From Ptychodera flava (lineage: Eukaryota; Hemichordata; Enteropneusta; Ptychoderidae): 64,000 bases of DNA. The translations under genes were made by a program, and so were the position numbers. Every line of letters begins with the position of its first letter. The stretch's first letter is position 1. Of the stretch, positions 24,031 through 36,543 are shown piece after piece. Where the stretch lies: assembly GCF_041260155.1 (NCBI RefSeq), contig NC_091928.1, positions 38,009,388-38,073,387 of the forward strand. Reading direction: 5' to 3'. Under the pieces are notes generated by a model. The model had not been told where the DNA came from, made no database searches, and saw only the letters and a program-made list of their open reading frames with translations.

Positions 24031-24222
24031 TATCAATGTCTGCAAATTTTGATATTTCTGCTTCGAGTTTTAAAACAAAAGCTAAAAGCGTTTGTTTTTG
24101 ATTTTTTACTTTGTCCTCGTTGTGCATGTCATTTGTTTTAACTAGCTTCTTGTCCTGTAACATCATGTTATTTGTTTTTTTACTAAAATCATCCTGTACG
24201 TGCGGATGTATATGGTTTTTAA

Positions 24223-24904
24223 GGTTCCAAGACAAGAAATTTGACCTCTTTTAATCTAACAATTCTCTAACGGTTAATAAGCTCAGAACCCCTGTAAAGT
24301 ATACATTTTCTGAAAGCCTAGATATACGGGAACATTTTGGTAACCACAGTGTCTCCATTGTTTACATAACTATCACGTGACACGGTAATTTGCATAACCT
24401 TTCAAAAAACGGTTTTCCCTATGTTTTGTCTCAATACTTCAAAATATCTGACTCAAACTTGCTGGAATGCAAGCTGTCACAACGCTCTTCCAAAGTGTGT
24501 CTCAGATTTTTTATATCTTGCTTAGTTTTTTTGGAGCACAATTTTAAAGAAATCAACTATGCTTAAATTCACTGCTCTGGAAGTTTTTCTGGCATAAAAA
24601 CTGTTGTAGAAGGTTTAAAAAAATTCTGAGACACACTTTTGAAGACCCTTCAGAAAGCTTGCACTCACACAAATTTCAGCCACATATCTCAAAGCATTGT
24701 AACAAAACATAGGGAAACCGATTTTTGAAAGGTTATGCAAATTACCTGTCACGTGATAGTTATGTAAACAATGGTGACACTATGGTAACCAAACTGTTCC
24801 CCTATATGTAGGCTTTCCGAAAATATACAATTTACGGGGGTTCTGAGCTAATTAAACACTAGAGAATTGTTGGTTTAAAATGGTCAATTTCTTGTCTTGG
24901 AACC
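24223..24904. mobile_element. Palindromic MITE flanked by TTAA, copy 1
   Basis: Starts GGTTCCAAGACAAGAAAT and ends with the reverse complement, with TTAA directly outside at both ends (24219-24222 and 24905-24908). The two halves are inverted copies of each other over about 290 bp, with a short middle. A TTAA target duplication points to the piggyBac or Kolobok superfamilies. There is no coding capacity. Confidence 0.85.
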
Positions 24905-24908
24905 TTAA

Positions 24909-25523
24909 CTGTATCATATCTGTGTTGGAGTTCGAAATAAATAAATAAACATTCATTGTAGACATTAACATATTGCTTCAAGATGTCAAAGTGAAACCTT
25001 GGAGTCAAAAATTTTCGATTACGAAACTCCTTCTGACGAGTGCTAATCACCAAATCATCACCAAGCTACGGTCGCAATAGTCCGTACAAGAAATCGACTT
25101 TAGGTCCTTAGCATTTACAACATTTAGAGATATATTACGGACGGCGATGGAATCGTCAGCGATGTATTTGCTTCAATGATTAAATAATAAGACTAAGTCA
25201 TTTGACCCTGTATGTATGCTGTTTGTGATTCCTACGATTTTGAAAAAGACTAGAGCATTCCTTAAAGTCATGCTGGATTCTACAATTGTAGCACATGACA
25301 ATACGATTCACTCTGCGCAAAATCTTATGTCAGATAAGTACCATACGATGATATCAGACGCAATGAATTTCTTAAGTTACAAGATGATGATCGTTTATGG
25401 CTCTTCTGAATGATCACATTAACAACTCTTTTCTGAAAATATTCTGTGTAACTGTACTTAAATTCAATCTTTGTCAATGTACTCTGATATTGCTCCACTC
25501 TTTATCAATTAACACGACTGAGA
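24909..25523. other. Spacer between the two TTAA-MITE copies
   Basis: About 615 bp without a recognised gene. Short minus-strand and plus-strand frames (24859-25053 and 25216-25413) are not convincing. Confidence 0.4.
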
Positions 25524-25527
25524 TTAA

Positions 25528-26206
25528 GGTTCCAAGACAAGAAATCGACTTTTTTAATTTAACAATTCTCTAGTGATTACGAAGCTCAGAACCCCCGTAA
25601 ATTATATATTTTCCGAAAGCCTAGATATGAGGGAAAATTTTGGTAACAACAGTGTTACCATTGTTTATATAACTATCACGTGACAGGTAATTTGCATACC
25701 TTTAAAAAATTAGGTTTCCCTATGTATTGTCTCAATTCTTGCAAATATGTCACTCAAACTTGCTGGAATGCAAGCTGTCACGACGCTCTTCAAAAGTGTG
25801 TCTCAGATTTTTTATATCTTGCTTAGTTTTTTATGGAGCACAATTTAAAGAAATCGATTGGTATTAAATCAACCGCTCTGGAAGTTTTCGGGCATAAAAA
25901 TTGCTTTAGAAGGTTTAAAAAAATTCTGAGACATATTTTGGAAGATCCCTATGACAGCTTGCACTCACAAAAATTTCAGTGTTATATTTCCAAGCATTGA
26001 AACAAAACATAGCGAAAACCGATTTTTTGAAAGGTTATGCAAATTACCTGTCACGTGAGAGTTATGCAAACAATGGTGACACTATGTCAACCAAAGTGTT
26101 CCCCTATATCTAGGCTTTTCGAAAATATATAATTTACGGGGGTTTTGAGCTTATTATTCACTAGAGAATTGTTAGCTTAAATAGGTCACTTTCTTGTCTT
26201 GGAACC
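25528..26206. mobile_element. Palindromic MITE flanked by TTAA, copy 2
   Basis: Same family and same orientation as the copy 1.3 kb upstream, with TTAA at 25524-25527 and 26207-26210. The copies differ at scattered positions, so they are separate insertions or an old duplication. Confidence 0.85.
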
Positions 26207-26210
26207 TTAA

Positions 26211-28460
26211 TTTGGGATTATTGGATAGTGCAGTAATATTGGTTTAATCTTCAAATGTAAGCTCATCTGCTATTCATTTTTGCAAAATACTTGTTTTATC
26301 GTAATTTGTAATATTGTAACTTTCAGCCACAGTGCACTAAATGCTTTTGATAAATTTAAACAATAAACAGATCCAATTCTCCCCAATTGGTTCCAATCTG
26401 TTACCATCAAAATCAAAAGATTTGCAAAGTAACGTTTTTCAGAGCTGAAAATAAAAAATAGCTTCCGATATGCATGCACAGCATGCATCCAGCAAGTATA
26501 CTAACAGCTCTTGCTCAGCATACAGTCCCATGTGATTTTCTCATAACCTTTTGCTGGCTGCAAACCTGAAGTCTTTTTATGGCACATCCTCAACCCCAGT
26601 CAACTGCTGAAAGCATAGAGTTCGCAAGAAACTTTTTTCTACGTACCTGTCGTTGGGGGCTCATAATAGAAAGCGTCGTAGCCAACAATGAGTCTGAGAG
26701 AGATTTTGTGTCAAATAACTCAAGAATTGTCACCTTTGACATGGTAGGGCTTTGATAGTTGAGGTCTGGATTTTGGGATTGAATACTTGAAACGGACCAA
26801 TCCAAGCCGCGAATGCAGGACTCATTAAAGTGGATTAATTTGCAACTTCTGCAAATGAAGATTCGGCGTTTGTAAACTGAGAAAGTGAGAAGGCCGGAAA
26901 GATCATCAGCATGACGTCACAATGTTGAGATAGAATAGCGGAATATCACACTGTTCGGAACTTGTGTAATCGTAAGACTTTTCAGTCTTACCGCACTGCC
27001 TATCCTCGAATATATGTAGGAAAACAACCTTTGGAAAAGCAGCAACTCAGGGATCGACTATATCATAGGAAGGGTACTTGTTAGCAATGATCTAACTATG
27101 AGAAATTTAGGTAACGGGGAGATTTACTGAAAATAAAGTAATTGAATATTTATTCATGAAGACAAAGTATACTCTTCATTTGGAAAAATAGTATTCACAC
27201 GAAGATCCACCGAAATAATCTGGACATGTATTTGTAACAACAGGAGTCATGCAAAATCGATGAAAATACCAATTTTGGGACGGAAATTAATAGGATAGTC
27301 TACATTCGGCATGCATACATACAAATACTTTATTACTGCACTACCCGGCCAAGCCCCCGATATATATACGAGACAATGCAGCCGTTGCAAGTCTATTTTG
27401 TACCTCCATGATGAGACAAACTAAACATATAAATCACTGCCATCTCACTGCAGAGGTACATATGTAAGATATATGAATCTAAGTACAATAATTGAGACTC
27501 TAGTATACAGGTACTTACGTGGTTGGATTGACTGTGCTCTTCCACTGTTCCAATCTTCGATGTTCCGGGCAAGTGCCTGCTTATCAGCTGTTGACGAGCG
27601 AGCGTACGATACGAATGAGGGAAGGTGATATGACACCGCGTTGACCGTGCGTTTGCTCTAGTGTGTTCTTCCGAACTAAATAAAATAGTACCATTATCTC
27701 GCTAAATTCTCAGGTAACCCCAACACGACCAGAGTTGAAAAGTTGTCCATAGCCTTAATTCACCTAAGGTCGACATTCCTAATACATTATTTCTTCATCA
27801 ACTGTGATAGCAAAACATTTGCTACGAACACGTCCACTTTACACAGGCATATCCTTCCATGGCGAGCAATCAAGTACGCTTTTCTTGGCTTTATTTTGAC
27901 GATAAATCAAAGAAACTGAATGTACAAATGTTACAGAATGCTTTACAGAATATAAACGAACACCTCTGAAGCATTAAACTTTCAATTTTAGCGTTAATTT
28001 AGCTTCGCTACACTTCGCTACACTTGTTCTCATTTGCATACAACTTCCCACCTCGCTTCTTGAATTAGATGTAGATGCCCCGATAATTACTAAAGGCTCC
28101 CTAAAACCATATCGATATCATTCTACACAAAGAAGTCATCCCTTCGTTCGAATTGTCTTGTCTAGTTCCCTACCACATTTCTACTGCTGGCTGTACACTC
28201 ACGAAAATATGGACAGGTGACGGGCCGCCATTTTGTCAAAATCTTCACTGATCAAAAATTCAGACTCAATTTGCTCCATTTCTACAGCTTTCTGAAGAAA
28301 ATTATAACGTGAACCTGATTTCACTTCTCATCTACTCATACTAGATTGAATAAGCCAACAGTTCTTGATATCCAGAATAAATTAAGTGAACATTATGAAA
28401 GTCGCATGAATTGATTGTATATACCATTTAAAAATGTTGCATCGGATATTACTTATAATA
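26211..28460. other. Stretch without recognised genes
   Basis: Short frames only. A small stem (GTAAGAC/GTCTTAC, near 26969-26988) was noted. Confidence 0.35.
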
Positions 28461-29128
28461 AGCAATAATGCACCCCCTCCTGGCCCATAATGGTCGAAAG
28501 CAAACTTTGCACGACCTAATAGAAAGGTTTAGATTTCATACGGAAACGGATTCGTCATCACTTTCTGCGCGTTCTCATCATGTTCTGATGATGTCACACG
28601 TTCTCTTGTCGTTTGGCAGTCGTTTTCTACTCGAAACTGCCACTTTTCTCGTACACCTTTTCCGAGAGCGATTTTCACGCTCGCTTCGCCATAGACTTGA
28701 TATTCAAAACTGACATTCCTTTCGTTTTGTATTGTTGCTCTTGGTTTTATCGATCGCCGTCTGATTTTGAAATATTTAGGTAACAAAAGGAAAAAGTACC
28801 TCCTGCAGTGCAGACAACCGCACCGCGTGGCAGACCTCGTTACACTGCACTGCCGATAACATTCAGTCGGACCGAAATTAATATTGTCATTTGTTTTACC
28901 TCCGGGTTTTCTAACACGAAGTAAAAAAATCAGTATGGATTTCAGGTTTTTATCTCTGTGTTCTATTAACCTGATATCAGAGCAAAATCCTTTAGACAAT
29001 GCGACTGTGTGAGTCGGGTGTGTGAGTCGGCACGCATCTTCAAGTCTATAAAATCAAAACAGAGCGAATTGAATGTATAAACTTCAGTAGACTGTCGCAT
29101 TAGTGATAGACTGTTACGTAGATCGTAA

Positions 29129-30581
29129 TATTGCGCGTAATCAAGGCCAATATTCGAACTCCCAATTTTCAACTATACAACTCAACATTCAACATTCAAA
29201 CTCCACATTTTCAACTATACAACTCAACATTCAACATTCGAACTCCACATTTTCAACTATACAACTCAACATTCAACATTCAAACTCCACATTTTCAACT
29301 ATACAACTCAACATTCAACATTCGAACTCCACATTTTCAACTATACAACTCCACATTTTCAACTTTCGAACTCCACATTTTCAACTATACAACTCCACAT
29401 TTTCAACTTTCGAACTCCCAATTTTCAACTTTCGAACTCCCAACTTTCAACTTTCGAACTCCACATTTTCACCAATGGAACTCAACATTTTGGATTCGTA
29501 TTCCCCATTTTCAACTATCGAAGTCATAGGTCCCCCTAGACCATTAACCAGCGAACACAAGCCAAAATGAGCATACATATAGTCAAATACGACTTTAAAA
29601 AATCGTTGGTGTCATTTTACATGAAACTACTTATCACTTTGTTAGGGAGTCCCAAACACATGGTGACCTCCAGTTAATTTTGAACATGGACGACACCGAG
29701 TTCGTTCGTGACCACGTCAGTGGTAGATTGTCTTGGCTGCTATTTGACCTTGACCAGCCCGACAGACGGGGAGATGTGTCACGTAGGTGTGAGAGTCTTG
29801 TTAGACTTTTGTCACAGTTAAGTGGCATTGGAATGTGTAGTGAGCGTATTGTCCAGCTAGTGCAAGCCGCTCAACGTGAAATACATGATGTTGAACATAG
29901 TAGTCACAGTGTAATAAAGGGAAAGTGGTTCACACATCAGCCATCTCGTCTTGTATGTGCTTTGGCGTGTTTAGTGTCTGAGTTGTGTTTTGGCTGTAAC
30001 AGTGTGGAAATTAACAAGCGAGTTGTTATTTGGACCCTCTAGAACATCACATAGGAATAACTCTAAAACTCCGAAACGTCATGTGACGTATCTATGACGC
30101 GTTCTGACGTAGTATAGCCCAGAAGGAAAAACGTGGGTAACTACAATGAAGCAAGTTAGGGATGCCTAGGGAGAATACGAATCCCGGAGTTCGAAAGTTG
30201 AAAATGTGGAGTTCGAAAGTTGAAAATGTTGAGTTGTATAGTTGAAAATGTGGAGTTTGAATGTTGAATGTTGAGTTGTATAGTTGAAAATGTGGAGTTT
30301 GAATGTTGAATGTTGAGTTTTGTATAGTTGAAAATGTGGAGTTTGAATGTTGAATGTTGAGTTGTATAGTTGAAAATGTGGAGTTTGAATGTTGAATGTT
30401 GAGTTGTATAGTTGAAAATGTGGAGTTTGAATGTTGAATGTTGAGTTGTATAGTTGAAAATGTGGAGTTTGAATGTTGAATGTTGAGTTGTATAGTTGAA
30501 AATGTGGAGTTTGAATGTTGAATGTTGAGTTGTATAGTTGAAAATTGGGAGTTCGAATATTGGCCTTGATTACGCGCCATA
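29129..30581. mobile_element. Fold-back element with 42-bp subrepeats and 7-bp target duplication
   Basis: Terminal sequence TATTGCGCGTAATCAAGG on the left and TATGGCGCGTAATCAAGG (reverse complement) on the right. Both are flanked by the identical 7-mer ATCGTAA (29122-29128 and 30582-30588). Each arm (about 29145-29520 and 30186-30560) is a tandem array of a 42-bp unit containing ACTCCACATTTTCAACTATA. The centre is about 650 bp and holds one open frame. Long arms with internal subrepeats and 7-bp duplications recall Galileo/Foldback-type elements of the P superfamily, but no transposase was seen. Confidence 0.8.
29680..30042 (+). CDS. Uncharacterised open frame in the fold-back element centre
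   Basis: A 120-residue frame beginning MNMDDTEFVRDHVSGRLSWL. It has regular helical spacing (LRLLSQLSGIGMCSERIV, VQLVQAAQREIHDVEH) that looks protein-like, unlike the shadows over the subrepeats. It lies between the two inverted arms, where an element's own gene or a captured host fragment would sit. The family is not recognised. It ends just before the region flanking the right arm. Confidence 0.35.
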   Translation: MNMDDTEFVRDHVSGRLSWLLFDLDQPDRRGDVSRRCESLVRLLSQLSGIGMCSERIVQLVQAAQREIHDVEHSSHSVIKGKWFTHQPSRLVCALACLVSELCFGCNSVEINKRVVIWTL

Positions 30582-30841
30582 ATCGTAAGGTGAACACAGA
30601 CATGTTAACCTTGCTCGGCTAGCCAGTTACCGCTGCCGTGGAAAGCAAAGCGATGGGGCCGGTCAAGTCTTAATCCGAATCTGTGCAGAACGTTACGCGT
30701 ACGGAGCGCGTCGCCACTCTACGTTACGTTCTCGCTGCGGATGAAATCTTAACCTCTCTAATGTACGAGGCGCAGCCGAGTACATTATGGAGTGCAAAGT
30801 TTGCTGGAGTCCATTATGGGCCGGGAGGGTGCATTATTGCT

Positions 30842-31427
30842 ATTATTTTATAGTTTTGGCAATGCCAGTGAATTTGTAGTAGAAAAAAAATAAAAAAGGA
30901 AATTTAAACTGAGAGAGTCGTCCAGCATGATCGGCCCTGACTCTGTGCACATTACATGCACTCCACACTGCACTGCACTGAACACGCACGTTCAGCACAA
31001 AAATGACCAGCACTTTCGCGGTTCAATTTTGAATTGAAAAACGATGTATTTCCAAAGAAAATGAAAAGGAACTGCATCCCTACCGTCTATATCGAACTTG
31101 AAACATCACCTTTAAATATCATGCCATTCAAAAAGCCGACACGGTGAAATGCAAGAGATGAAGAAAACGTAATGTTCATGTTGCATCAACATCAGCATGA
31201 TCAGCGAGCTGCATGGTATCAGCTGATCAATACGGTCATAATTATTTCGCTAGTAGAACATCATTAATTGCAAACGATATCAACAGAGTTCACAATGTTA
31301 TTCAAATGTTTATATTTCAAAAATAATTGTGTCTATAAATTTAATTTTCGATGGCTTCTTGTGAAGAGCTATTTATTTCGGCGAACGAGAAAACTTGACG
31401 TAAACGGGTGCTTGAAAGGTACAGTTG
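30842..31427. other. Spacer, nothing recognised
   Basis: Ordinary AT-rich sequence between two transposable elements. Confidence 0.35.
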
Positions 31428-31435
31428 ACAAACAT

Positions 31436-32241
31436 CTAGTCTGGTTCCCTGACCCATTTCCCCGGTAGAGGGCGTGGGGAAATATAGGGTCAGGTACCGG
31501 GTAGCCATCTTGAACAGAATTTTGTTCAAGATAGCGGAGGTTAGTCACCTGACAGAACATGCTACAACAAATATGGCTGCTACCATGAAAACGCCGATCA
31601 AAATTCGACTGGATCAGAATTATGTTCGAACACTGGTATCCGAACCAAAAACATTGGCACACGAGACGGGAAACATAAACTGAAAGGATTAATCCAGAAG
31701 TACGGGGAAATAGAGGTGATTGAAGGCTGGCTGTGATATCGCAGTAGTACTTATGCGAACGCGCTAGGGTCATTGAGGTCATCGCCGACTGTGGCGTGAC
31801 CCCAATGACCTGAGCACGTTCGATACACGCCACAAGTACTGCTGCGATATCACAGCTAATTGAAAGCAAACTTTGTTGGAACTGTGAACGACGATTGATT
31901 TCGATGGATAGAATGGTGTCCGAATTTCGTGAAAAATGCCAGGCATCATGTCGACGTTCTAAAAGTATCAAGAGGTGTGCTAAATCACAGTGGCTAAATC
32001 ATGGAGGTAAAAAGTCTTTCTTTCTACTTCCACGGCTTTGTGGTACAAACAAGAAGTTGGTGTCAAGTGAGCCTGAACGTGCGAAACCCAAGAAACATGA
32101 GAAAAAAGTTACAAGTGTTACTTTTATCCAATCACAGCTTGTTTTATTTTAACCCAATAGCGTCCATGTTTACATTAGCCGGTACCTTACCCTATATTTC
32201 CCACGCCCTCTACCGGGGAAATGGGTCAGGGAACCAGACTA
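31436..32241. mobile_element. 806-bp DNA transposon derivative with 8-bp target duplication
   Basis: Terminal inverted repeats of about 70 bp start CTAGTCTGGTTCCCTGACCC and include CCCCGGTAGAGGGCGTGGG. The exact 8-mer ACAAACAT flanks both ends (31428-31435 and 32242-32249). An 8-bp duplication fits hAT or P superfamilies. No transposase was recognised; a plus-strand frame at 31895-32150 is basic but unassigned. Confidence 0.85.
31730..31856. repeat. Palindrome inside the 806-bp element
   Basis: Inverted arms beginning GCTGTGATATCGCAG and ending CTGCGATATCACAGC, with a nested inner stem (GGTCATTG/CAATGACC). It may be a separate small MITE inserted in the larger element. Confidence 0.7.
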
Positions 32242-32249
32242 ACAAACAT

Positions 32250-32480
32250 ACTGGAGGGTTTCCGTCGCGATGTCGAGAACAAGGCAAGGTGAAACCACAG
32301 ACAAGGAGAAAAAAACGATGAATGAAAGTTGTCTCCGATTACAGTCAGTGCATCAGAATTAGGTGGCCGAGATGTTAGATCAACGGAGAGTCCACGGTCG
32401 TCATGATTGTTGGCAGTAGCTGACCTTGGACCGAGACTTTGAATGGCTCCGTAGTAATTTCCGTAGACACTTCCGGTCAA
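32250..32480 (-). CDS. Possible short exon, unknown protein
   Basis: A minus-strand frame containing GSVYGNYYGAIQSLGPRSA and LSVDLTSRPPNSDALTVIGD has a protein-like composition and lies right beside the 8-bp-TSD element, into which it reads. No family recognised; it could be a chance frame. Confidence 0.2.
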
Positions 32481-32559
32481 GGTTGATGACAGCCAGCTGC
32501 CGTTGTTGGCCCGTTTACGGCTGGTTCGAGTAGCCTTTCACGCTTGCATCGTTACATGG

Positions 32560-33649
32560 CCACTGACGTACATAATATGCCATGTGTCAAACCCAGTATT
32601 GTCTAGGAGTTTGCAAACGTATTGAGTTCTGTTTCACCTATACGGCAACGAAGCGTACCATGTTGTAAACAAACGTAGTAGTACAACCAGCGTATCGGAC
32701 GGGACGTGCATGCTGAGCGCCAGCTAGACGACAAGTGCATGAGTGAGGACTCAAAAAAATGTGATAAATCGTACAGTACGACATTATTATCAATATTGTG
32801 CACCATTATCAAGATTTATAGTTTTGTGTATTGCATGGTTTATCAGACACTTTCCCTCCTTTTAAATGCGCAGTCCTGTTTTCGTTTTCAAAAAAACTTG
32901 CTCGCTGTGGGGCCGCAACGCTGAATAATGGAATACATTATCAGTAATAATGTATGGATATGACGTCACAAAATTCACTGGTATTGACAAAGCTATAATA
33001 TAATATAGTTGACGATCTTTGAGTAGGTTGGGTAAAAGGTTTAATACGTTAGTCGGTATTCATCGCTAATAAGAATAATATAGTATTTTTTCTGAGAAAG
33101 CAGACATTGACTTTAAAACATATTGGTTGTTAGAATAGAGGGTTACGAAATAACCCAGTATATATTTTGATTGGTAACAAGGAACATATAATGGAAAACC
33201 TCTTGGTTCAGTGGGACCACAAGACCGACGTTAATTTCTAAGGTTTTCCTCTTGCCGTATATCCCTATGCATACACGAAATATTAAGCATGGTGAGACTG
33301 TATCAATTAAAATGCAGCAGCACCTGAAGGTACACGACAGAACATCAAATGTAGAAATTTCCTAAATTTACTCTCTTACGTCCAGCGTTTTTTAATAATA
33401 CCATTTTCTAGTGAATGACAATGATATCGTTCCTGTCTTCTGTACAGTTCGGACAATGCGCTCTCTTCATGCACACGTATGTAATACAAGGGAAAGAATG
33501 CAAAATGAGCGCTTCTTGCCAAAAGGTTCGTAGAATTCAAATATAGTCTCCTTGCAAGTACGCCGTAAGATACTCAAGATAATTTGGCCCATAACAAAAG
33601 CATGACCATGAATGTCTTTCATTTGGTTTCGCCACACCCCTTCTAATGG
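32560..33649. other. Stretch without recognised genes
   Basis: Only short open frames. A short inverted pair (GGAAAACCT/AGGTTTTCC) lies at about 33192-33250. Confidence 0.35.
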
Positions 33650-33714
33650 GCTGATACCCGACCCTATTCTCGTTAGCGTAGCGAGTGGTAGAAACGGGTA
33701 GGGAACTAGACTAG
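33650..33714. repeat. Lone terminal repeat related to the 806-bp element
   Basis: Reverse complement reads CTAGTCTAGTTCCCTACCCG, close to the end of the element at 31436. Only one end was seen, so this is a relic or the end of a related family. Confidence 0.5.
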
Positions 33715-35155
33715 TTGTTTTTGAGAGTCGTGTCGGGGAACTTGTGGAAAGTCGCGATTTCCTTCAATGCATATTCTATGAGTATTTATGCCTCTTGGAG
33801 GCTGCATTGCATCTTGATGATTGATAGTGCCAATTTCAATTTATATAATAAGCTGTTAGTAATGTAGTCTCCGCTCTGCTTCTTGTCAACACGAAGAGCT
33901 GGAGCAGTGCTCCTAGTGGCGAAAGCTGAACATCTCCGGCTGTCTACGTAACTCTCTTTTCAACATACCTCGTAATCGCATTAGTAAGCCAATTGTTTGT
34001 GCAGATAGTGTAGGAGACTTTCACGGTATGACATTTCTAAAGCAATAAGGCAAGCATCTCAATCATTCGTCTATCGTCTTTATGACAGTGCAAATATGCT
34101 AATTTGACCATCGGTCAATAGTTCTAGTGGAGAGAGGCTCTCTACGCTCAAAATAGCAGAAGATTTCTGTTTATTATTGCAAGCTAGTGTCCATTCCCAA
34201 AGTTCGGACTACATAACATCTGCATAGAGTAAACATACTTCTGGCTCTTGAAATATACAATGCCGTTTATTTGGTCTCTGAGAAAGTTTACAAACACATT
34301 AGACCTCATCCTTATAAAATGATGTTCTATAAGAGATAGAAATACATGACGTTGATAAGAGCTGGCACAATATTATTGACATACTTGATGGAGGATTTGC
34401 GTCATGGCCATCCAAGTGCATACCCGTTTACATAAATCCGATGATAACTGATCGTAAAGCAGTTACAGATATGTTAAGCTCGTTTTTTAAATCAAGAAGT
34501 TACATTTTTGAAAATAACAAATATGCCTACTCGTTCTCATCGAAAGAATAAAAATAATTTTGTTGAACTATGTCGTAGGGAATGGTCACATCGGCATTTA
34601 AATGAGTCTCAACTAAAGTCTATAGTACGTGCACACACACACGACAATTTTTCGTAAATGACTCACAGATGTATGATTATGTATGAAAACCAACAATTAC
34701 CTACTTCGTATACGTAACAATTTAAGCTCCAGTTCACTACGGATATTGCAGGATATGTGTTACAGATGGTTATATGGCATAGGATTCATATACTCGTGGT
34801 TTTAATGTGCAACTTTAGTGGGAACGAGAAGTCAATTAGCATGCTGAGCCATACGATCAGGAGAATGTTTAAGAGTCATAGGTTGAATACTTATACAAAT
34901 TCTGTTCAAAACTTATTTAGATTTAAAGACATGCCTTAAGATTTCAGCCCTATTGAATACATCGGGCTCTTAGTCAAGATGTTCAGGCATGTGTCTAATG
35001 TCATTGTAAAGTACACTGATATATACCAGATTTTTCGATTCAATCATATTAAAATGACCAAAATTAATATACGCGATACCTCGTCAATTTAGTAAAATTG
35101 GTAGTGTGATTTTAGTTTGCACAAGCAATGAATTTTGCAGGAAATTACAACATTA
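33715..35155. other. Stretch without recognised genes
   Basis: Short frames only, including a 60-codon plus frame at 34757-34939 without a recognised family. Confidence 0.35.
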
Positions 35156-35330
35156 CAACTTTTCCCTACAAAACTTTAGACGTGGTGAGTATGGCTGATT
35201 TGCCCAAAATCGGCCATACTCACCACATCTATTAAAATTCATGTTTACTTCTTGTTACGCACACACCTATATCGATTGGAAATCTGGGGAATGGCTTGTA
35301 CATCAGGTTGAACACCTCAACACGTGGACA
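35156..35330. repeat. Hairpin-bearing repeat, related to the left end of the 56.6-kb element
   Basis: Begins CAACTTTTCCCTAC and holds a hairpin at 35178-35230 (GTGGTGAGTATGGC paired with GCCATACTCACCAC). It is then followed by ATTAAAATTCATG and 120 bp similar to 56687-56800. The stem sequence differs from that of the 56.6-kb copy, yet pairing is kept. Confidence 0.65.
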
Positions 35331-35660
35331 GTGAATCAATATTACTCTTTGAAAGACGGTTACGATCCCGAATAAAGCAAGACAAATTTGTTTGTATCAC
35401 GAGTTTCCCTACAAATGCAACAGTAACGTCCACCAAACAGGGACAACGTAGCAGACCCAGCAAAGCCATTCGTAACGACATCCAAAACACAGTGACCATG
35501 TAATGACCAAGATATACCACATTGTTAGTCATACAGCGTAGAGGTATGTTAGCCCACTCCTGGCACCAACCGTGGAGGTAGAAGAGATATTATGACCTCC
35601 ATGGACTAAAGTACGCGTGACCGAAAAAATGAAACCATGGAGGTTACTACTTGTTTTTAC
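35331..35660. other. Spacer, nothing recognised
   Basis: Right part of the hairpin-bearing repeat may extend here but no right end was found. Confidence 0.35.
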
Positions 35661-35664
35661 TTAA

Positions 35665-36539
35665 AGAGGCACTCCCACTTGGTAACATTTTTAAAACACA
35701 TTTTTTTATGCCAGCGGTCAATATTGACGTGGCGACTGCGCGCGGATCGTGAGATATCAATAAAAACATGTCATTTCCCGAGCGTATTTTTCACATCCCG
35801 AAGTTTTACGATCGTTTCTGATTTTGACCGAAATCCCACGAAGGTTTGTTGTTGAGCTGATTGACGATATTCTAGGGAGTCTACAATAAGTTCGAACGAC
35901 GCACATAAGTTCGTACTTCCCACTGCAAAGACTTTATATACAGCATTATGCCTTTACCTCAGGTAAGTTTTTTAAAACTTCTCCTTAGTTTTTGTCGTTT
36001 TCATTATTCTAAATCAGTTGTACTATATTTTTAACCAATACAACATAAACATCAGTTTTTACATGTCAAATATTAGCCGCCTCCGATGACTACATTTTGT
36101 CGTCTGCCACACAGTACGCCGCGCGCGTGCGTCTATGCATACCACTCGGCGGCCGCTATGTATCCATCGCACGTAACTGTGCTAGTCACCAATACGAATT
36201 CTGGTGGAATCAACAAACTTTCTTTTCCGTTTTTTCTCAGAGTCATTAAGACTGGGCTTTCCCCAGGGGGCATGACCGATCACCGACGCGAGTGGTACTG
36301 TGGCATACAGCAGCGTAAGCGTAGACTCGTACTCCATAGCTTAGTTGACAATGGCCCCAGTGCTGAACGTTCAATATTCGGAAGATGAATTTAGGTGGGC
36401 CACTGGAATTCAAACTTTTACTTTTTTGAGGACATGTTTTTATCGATATCTCGTGATCCGCGCGCAGTCACCACGTCAAATATCGACCGTTGGCATTAAA
36501 AAATGTGCTTTAAAAATGTTACCAAGTGGGAGTGCCACT
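35665..36539. mobile_element. 875-bp TTAA-flanked element with ~115-bp inverted ends
   Basis: Begins AGAGGCACTCCCACTTGG and ends with the reverse complement (AGTGGCACTCCCACTTGG read backwards). TTAA lies outside at 35661-35664 and 36540-36543. Matching continues through CGCGCGGATC and the ACATGT inner end. The interior has no recognised transposase; one plus-strand frame (36086-36388) is unassigned. The TTAA site suggests Kolobok or piggyBac. Confidence 0.85.
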
Positions 36540-36543
36540 TTAA

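Larger units (their letters stand above)
28461..30841. mobile_element. Outer inverted-repeat element containing a second element
   Basis: Left end AGCAATAATGCACCCCCTCC and right end (reverse complement AGCAATAATGCACCCTCCCG) match over about 100 bp with some divergence, including GGCCCATAATGG and CAAACTTTGCAC. No clear target duplication was seen because the flanks are AT-rich. A minus-strand frame at 28529-28999 (156 codons) is not recognised. The element encloses the fold-back element at 29129-30581. Confidence 0.65.

Noticed and set aside
29103-29570. Repetitive open frames over the 42-bp arrays (also 30092-30603)
   Set aside because: The 42-bp unit is a multiple of three, so frames stay open on both arms; no domain is recognisable and the two arms give the same peptides.
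31369-31971. 200-codon minus-strand frame
   Set aside because: It crosses the end of the 806-bp element and its internal palindrome; composition is not protein-like.
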